Assembly: GCF_900112595.1 (NCBI RefSeq)
Contig: NZ_FOMI01000007.1
Location: forward strand, 174,294-238,293
DNA from: Algibacter pectinivorans
GTDB taxonomy: Bacteria > Bacteroidota > Bacteroidia > Flavobacteriales > Flavobacteriaceae
DNA length: 64,000 bases
Direction of reading: 5' to 3'
Under the pieces are notes generated by a model. It saw only the letters and a list, made by a program, of their open reading frames with translations. It was not told the origin of the DNA and ran no database searches. This document shows, piece after piece, positions 60,745 to 64,000 of the stretch. Every line of letters starts with the position of its first letter. The stretch's first letter is position 1. The position numbers and the translations under genes were made by a program.

Positions 60745-61218
60745 TTACTCCGGCTTAGGCGCTAAACCATATTTTACGCGAACTAATTTTGCCCAATCAA
60801 TAACCGATTTTATTTGAGCTTCGCTAAGTTTAGCTTCGCTATGTGCCCAAGTATAAGAGTTTAAAGGCATCTCGCCTTCTTCAACCATTTCTATAAGCTC
60901 TTCGAACTTATGATCTTTTCGTTTTATGGAATTCCCTTCCCAATTAGACATATTAAAATGCTTTTTACCATCTTCGACATGATGGTTTAGCCAATAATTT
61001 ACAGGTGTTATATTATTGTACCAAGGATATTTGGTAACATTGCTATGACAATCGATACAGGCATCTTTTAGAATAATTTTTACATCTTCTGGCGGATTGG
61101 TTTCTGCCATAAAAGCATCCATAGACGCTAAATCACCTTGGTTTTTTTCTGGCCCAAAAAACTGAGCTATTACAAATACAATTAAAAGTAGAATGAGTAT
61201 TTTTTTTGTTATTTTCAT
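60745..61218 (-). CDS. haem-binding domain cytochrome-like protein
   Basis: The 157-residue protein has an N-terminal hydrophobic anchor (ILILLLIVFVIAQFF) and one c-type haem site CIDCH (ILKDACIDCHSN, residues about 48-59). His residues in NYWLNHHVEDGKKH and a Met in KHFNMSNW may be axial ligands. The layout matches the Haem_bd family common in Bacteroidota, often near redox proteins. It would be matured by CcsBA encoded at 39-42 kb. It is divergent from the 61256 gene. Confidence 0.85.
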   Translation of the reverse strand: MKITKKILILLLIVFVIAQFFGPEKNQGDLASMDAFMAETNPPEDVKIILKDACIDCHSNVTKYPWYNNITPVNYWLNHHVEDGKKHFNMSNWEGNSIKRKDHKFEELIEMVEEGEMPLNSYTWAHSEAKLSEAQIKSVIDWAKLVRVKYGLAPKPE

Positions 61219-61255
61219 TTTGCCTAATTTTAGAATTTAAAAATAAGAAAACCTT

Positions 61256-61828
61256 TTGACTACAGAGCAACTTTATAAGGAATTAAATTACGTAAACCAC
61301 TCGCGGGAAAAGCGTTTATTTTACGCCAACTTAATGCAAGATAATCCGGAATTGGTTCCTAGGTTATTGGATATCCTTTTTAGGGTTGATGATAAAATTT
61401 CGCCGCGTGCGGCTTGGGTTTTCGAGTTTATGTGCAACCATAATATTGAAACCATTGTACCGTATTTAGATGTTTTTACGGAGCATATGCACAAGGTTAA
61501 AATAGAATCGGCAGTGCGACCTGTAGCTAAAATTTGTGAGTTTTTGGTTACGGCTTATACCTCAAAAACGGACAATATTATTAAAACAAATTTAACCCAA
61601 ACCCATATAGAACGTATTATAGAAACCTGTTTTGATTATATGATTAACGATGTAAAAGTGGCTCCTAAAGCTTACAGTATGACTACACTTTTTATGTTTG
61701 GAAATAGTATGGATTGGGTACACCCCGAACTTGTGCGTATTTTGCAAGACGATTTCTCGAAACAAAGTGCGGCCTATAAAGCTAGAGCACGCCATATTTT
61801 GAAAAAGATTAAACGTAAACAAAAGTAA
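61256..61828 (+). CDS. helical-repeat protein of unknown function upstream of purB
   Basis: The 190-residue protein starts at TTG 61256 (MTTEQLYKELNYVNHSREKR) and is all-helical, with repeated pairs such as LVPRLLDILFRVDDKISPRAAWVFEF and IVPYLDVFTEHMHKVKIESAVRPVAKI, a HEAT/armadillo-like pattern. Databases often label relatives as adenylosuccinate lyase because the gene precedes purB, but there are no lyase motifs. A dispersed repeat separates it from purB by about 250 bp, so it is not necessarily in the same operon here. Confidence 0.65.
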   Translation: MTTEQLYKELNYVNHSREKRLFYANLMQDNPELVPRLLDILFRVDDKISPRAAWVFEFMCNHNIETIVPYLDVFTEHMHKVKIESAVRPVAKICEFLVTAYTSKTDNIIKTNLTQTHIERIIETCFDYMINDVKVAPKAYSMTTLFMFGNSMDWVHPELVRILQDDFSKQSAAYKARARHILKKIKRKQK

Positions 61829-61874
61829 CCGAAACATCCATTTGCTTGAGTTATAGTATAGCTTTAGCAGGTTA

Positions 61875-61966
61875 ACCCGCGTGAGGGATTGAAGCGGTAT
61901 CCTTTTTTTGCTGCCATAAATGGCAAAAAAAGATTTAGCGGAAAGCCCGACCCTTGGGGCACGCCC
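61875..61966 (-). repeat. dispersed intergenic repeat, copy F
   Basis: Read on the minus strand: GGGCGTGCCCC, AAGGGTCGGGCTTTCCGC, TAAATC, an inner hairpin (TTTTTTTGCC ... GGCAGCAAAAAAA), GGATACCGCTTCAATCCC, TCACGCGGG. It matches copy D through the hairpin but with a shorter left block, and it lies in the inverse orientation. Confidence 0.85.
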
Positions 61967-62050
61967 AAATATTTAGTTAGCAGAACCGAGATTACTATGA
62001 ATTTGCTTTAATCTTAGCGTTTGTAACTTCGTACTTCTAACTTTCTTTTC

Positions 62051-62058
62051 TATCTTTG
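62051..62058 (+). promoter_or_regulatory. -7 promoter box of purB
   Basis: TATCTTTG is a perfect TAnnTTTG match 26 bases before the purB ATG. A TTG at 62021-62023 is 27 bases upstream, longer than the usual 17-23, so the -33 box is unclear. Confidence 0.5.
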
Positions 62059-62084
62059 CAACTTCTTAAAACCAAACAAAAATT

Positions 62085-63428
62085 ATGTCATTATCAGCAT
62101 TAAATGCCATCTCGCCAATTGATGGTCGATACAGGAGTAAAGTAAGTGAATTAGCGCCATATTTCTCTGAAGAAGCCTTAATAAAATACCGTGTTTTAGT
62201 AGAAATAGAATACTTTATTGCGCTTTGCGAAATTCCGTTACCTCAACTTAAAGCTGTTGATACTGGTGTTTTTGAGAGTTTAAGAGCGATTTACAAGGAG
62301 TTCTCATCGGAAGATGCCTTGGCTATAAAGAACATTGAAAGCGTTACTAACCATGATGTAAAAGCTGTAGAATATTTTATAAAAGAGAAATTTGATGCTT
62401 TAGGATTATCTGAATTTAAGGAATTTATCCACTTTGGTTTAACATCGCAAGACATTAATAATACGGCCATTCCTTTAAGTATTAAAGAGGCCATGAATAA
62501 TGTTTATGTGCCTGAATATTTAATACTTTTAGAAAAACTTAAAGACTTATCTAAAGACTGGGCAAACATACCAATGTTGGCAAGAACGCATGGGCAACCG
62601 GCATCTCCTACCCGTTTAGGAAAGGAAATTGAAGTTTTTGTAGTGCGTTTAAAAGAGCAATTTAACTTATTAAACGATATACCAAGTGCTGCTAAATTTG
62701 GTGGTGCAACGGGTAATTTTAATGCGCACCATGTGGCTTACCCAAACATTGATTGGAAAGCTTTTGGCGGACAGTTTGTACAAGAAAAGTTAGGGTTACA
62801 ACACTCGTTTCCTACTACGCAAATTGAGCACTACGACCATATGGCTGCTTTGTTTGATACTTTAAAACGTATTAATACCATTGTTTTAGATTTAGATAGA
62901 GATATCTGGACCTACGTATCGATGGATTATTTTAAACAAAAAATTAAAGCTGGTGAGGTTGGAAGTTCTGCTATGCCACACAAAGTTAACCCTATAGATT
63001 TTGAAAACTCTGAAGGAAACTTAGGTATTGCAAACGCTATTTTAGAGCACCTTTCGGCTAAATTACCTGTATCTAGATTACAACGCGATTTAACTGATAG
63101 TACGGTTTTAAGAAACGTTGGTGTGCCTTTTGGACATACATTAATTGGTTTTAAATCGACTTTAAAAGGTTTAAACAAATTATTGTTAAACGAAGATAAA
63201 TTTGCCCAAGATTTAGAAAACAATTGGGCGGTAGTTGCCGAGGCCATCCAAACTATTTTGCGTCGCGAAGGCTACCCTAATCCGTACGAGGCTTTAAAAG
63301 GCTTAACAAGAACCAACTCTAAAATAAACCAAGATTCTATATCAAATTTTATTGATACCTTAGAGGTCTCTAATGCAATTAAAGACGAATTAAAACAAAT
63401 TACACCAAGTAATTACACAGGTATTTAA
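62085..63428 (+). CDS. purB: adenylosuccinate lyase
   Basis: The 447-residue enzyme has the fumarase/aspartase-superfamily signatures. HFGLTSQDINNTA near residues 112-124 holds the catalytic base region, ARTHGQPASPTRLGKE near 166-181 follows, and the flexible loop signature GSSAMPHKVNPIDFE near 296-310 completes the active site. It acts twice in purine synthesis, on SAICAR (made by PurC) and on adenylosuccinate. Length is typical. A small membrane gene follows 10 bp later. Confidence 0.97.
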   Translation: MSLSALNAISPIDGRYRSKVSELAPYFSEEALIKYRVLVEIEYFIALCEIPLPQLKAVDTGVFESLRAIYKEFSSEDALAIKNIESVTNHDVKAVEYFIKEKFDALGLSEFKEFIHFGLTSQDINNTAIPLSIKEAMNNVYVPEYLILLEKLKDLSKDWANIPMLARTHGQPASPTRLGKEIEVFVVRLKEQFNLLNDIPSAAKFGGATGNFNAHHVAYPNIDWKAFGGQFVQEKLGLQHSFPTTQIEHYDHMAALFDTLKRINTIVLDLDRDIWTYVSMDYFKQKIKAGEVGSSAMPHKVNPIDFENSEGNLGIANAILEHLSAKLPVSRLQRDLTDSTVLRNVGVPFGHTLIGFKSTLKGLNKLLLNEDKFAQDLENNWAVVAEAIQTILRREGYPNPYEALKGLTRTNSKINQDSISNFIDTLEVSNAIKDELKQITPSNYTGI

Positions 63429-63437
63429 TTTTAAACT

Positions 63438-63614
63438 ATGATAAACGACAAACAAGCTTTAGTACTTACTGGACTTATGGTTGGTGGTATTTTTGTTTTT
63501 GGGGTTCTTAAAGCTCTTGATAATTTTGTTGTTTTAACGGTACTTACAATAATCTTTTTTACCATTGTTTTAAGTATATTTTCTAATAGATGGAAAAAGA
63601 AAAACAAAGAATAG
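63438..63614 (+). CDS. small two-helix membrane protein
   Basis: The ATG at 63438 opens a 58-residue frame ending in TAG at 63612-63614. It has two hydrophobic segments, LVLTGLMVGGIFVFGVLK and FVVLTVLTIIFFTIVLSIF, and a basic end (NRWKKKNKE). No family is recognised. The 9-bp gap after purB suggests co-transcription. An IS element begins directly downstream. Confidence 0.6.
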   Translation: MINDKQALVLTGLMVGGIFVFGVLKALDNFVVLTVLTIIFFTIVLSIFSNRWKKKNKE

Positions 63615-63652
63615 AATACCAATATGTGACGTCCTGAAATAGCGTTACAGAA

Positions 63653-64000
63653 TTAATAATTTAAAGGTAGAGATTTAAAATCACTACCTTTTTTGTTTTT
63701 ATATTGTTTTCTTTTGACCTTATTTTGATTGTGCATTTCTTGTGGCGTCAACATATAATTAGATAAATGTGGTCTAAAATTATTATATATTTTTATGGTA
63801 TTTTGAACTAATTTAGTTTTAATTTCCAAATTGGTATTGTATTTATCAATTGCAAATTCTTGTTTTAACACACCATTAATCCGTTCTGCAATAGCATTTT
63901 CATAAGGGTCATATTGTTCTGTCATACTTGGTAGAATATCATTTTTATCTAATAGATTTTGATAGTCATTAGAACAGTATTGTAAGCCTCTATCAGAATG
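63653..64000 (-). CDS. IS3-family transposase OrfB, C-terminal part
   Basis: The open frame continues through the window end at 64000 and stops at 63653. It encodes HSDRGLQYCSNDY, which carries the second Asp of the DDE integrase core, followed by the rve_3-type segment YDPYENAIAERINGVLKQEF with the catalytic Glu. This is the classical C-terminal half of IS3-group OrfB, which moves the element by cut-and-paste through a circle. Upstream parts of the gene are outside the window. No frameshift is seen in the visible part. Confidence 0.9.
   Translation of the reverse strand, partial: HSDRGLQYCSNDYQNLLDKNDILPSMTEQYDPYENAIAERINGVLKQEFAIDKYNTNLEIKTKLVQNTIKIYNNFRPHLSNYMLTPQEMHNQNKVKRKQYKNKKGSDFKSLPLNY
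63663..63696 (+). terminator. terminator-like hairpin at the IS edge
   Basis: AAAGGTAG (63663-63670) pairs with CTACCTTT (63684-63691) and a T-rich run follows on the plus strand. It would stop transcripts of purB and the small gene from running into the IS. It overlaps the last codons of the transposase on the other strand. Confidence 0.6.

Larger units (their letters stand above)
63627..64000 (-). mobile_element. IS3-family insertion sequence, right part only
   Basis: The element runs off the window end. Its inner boundary is placed near the sequence TGACGTCCTGAAATAGCG at 63627, which looks like an IS3/IS150-type terminal repeat. The other end and target duplication are not visible, so the boundary is approximate. 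It carries the end of a transposase gene. Confidence 0.6.

Noticed and set aside
61256..61828. A second adenylosuccinate lyase gene before purB.
   Set aside because: The protein is a helical-repeat type with none of the lyase signatures; such labels in databases are probably transferred from the neighbour.

Overview
The window is chromosomal DNA from a member of the Bacteroidota, most probably the Flavobacteriaceae. The evidence is AT-rich composition, promoters of the TTG-N19-TAnnTTTG type, gliding-motility genes (gldF/gldG), a protease with a type IX secretion tail, bacillithiol biosynthesis (bshB1), a CcsB-CcsA fusion for cytochrome c maturation, and many flavobacterial families (DUF6428, DUF2490, DUF3108, DUF4870, YfiR-type kinases). 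Most of the window is ordinary core genome carrying two accessory patches and a dispersed intergenic repeat.

Layout. 1-2 kb: the tail of a membrane acyltransferase-like protein, a HAD phosphatase and a DUF2306-like membrane protein. 2.0-4.6 kb: an arsenic resistance operon (arsR, DUF6428, arsenate-reductase-like phosphatase, acr3) with two matching operator/promoter elements. 4.7-9 kb: purC, a small beta-barrel, phoH, a SAM-hydrolase/chlorinase homologue and an ABM monooxygenase. 9.1-13.4 kb: a heptanucleotide tandem-repeat array, then gldF, an unusual BamE-like gene, gldG and dnaN. 13.5-19 kb: a defence cassette consisting of a single-chain type IIG restriction-modification enzyme and an Abi_2/AbiF-type HEPN protein, with a copy of the dispersed repeat at each edge in opposite orientation. 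19-24 kb: small membrane and stress proteins, DUF3108 and two tandem M28 peptidases. tRNA-His lies at 23.9 kb, followed by bshB1, an SLC13-type permease and pckA. 28.8-35.8 kb: DUF2490, rlmF (no canonical start codon visible), a YfiR-domain histidine kinase with two single-domain response regulators, a sugar-phosphatase-like HAD, DUF2167 and mscL. 36-38.7 kb: a SatD-like/DUF3307 pair behind an inverted-repeat operator candidate, then a PRMT-like methyltransferase. 39-49 kb: ccsBA, truncated haemoglobin and a housekeeping run (DUF2520, KdsC-like, UbiA, Maf, MscS, CorA). 49-54 kb: a secreted metalloprotease and a lyase-like lipoprotein. 54-63.6 kb: a DEAD-box helicase with a structured leader, trmH-like, a sirtuin, a J-domain/KTSC fusion, a glycosyltransferase, a haem-binding protein and purB. 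The window ends inside an IS3-family element.

The most interesting region is 13.5-19 kb. The restriction-modification protein carries about 187 extra residues between methyltransferase motifs I and IV. That insert looks like an intact HUH/Y1 (RAYT-like) nuclease domain, with a DHIHLLL motif and a downstream Tyr. Immediately downstream, a HEPN protein with an RNYCAH (Rx4H) active site is preceded by a short, strongly self-complementary sequence behind a good -7 promoter element, a candidate partner RNA. The dispersed repeats have complementary ends (GCGTTA/TAACGC) and internal hairpins, so they resemble REP/MITE elements. A link between them and the HUH domain is a testable guess, not a conclusion.
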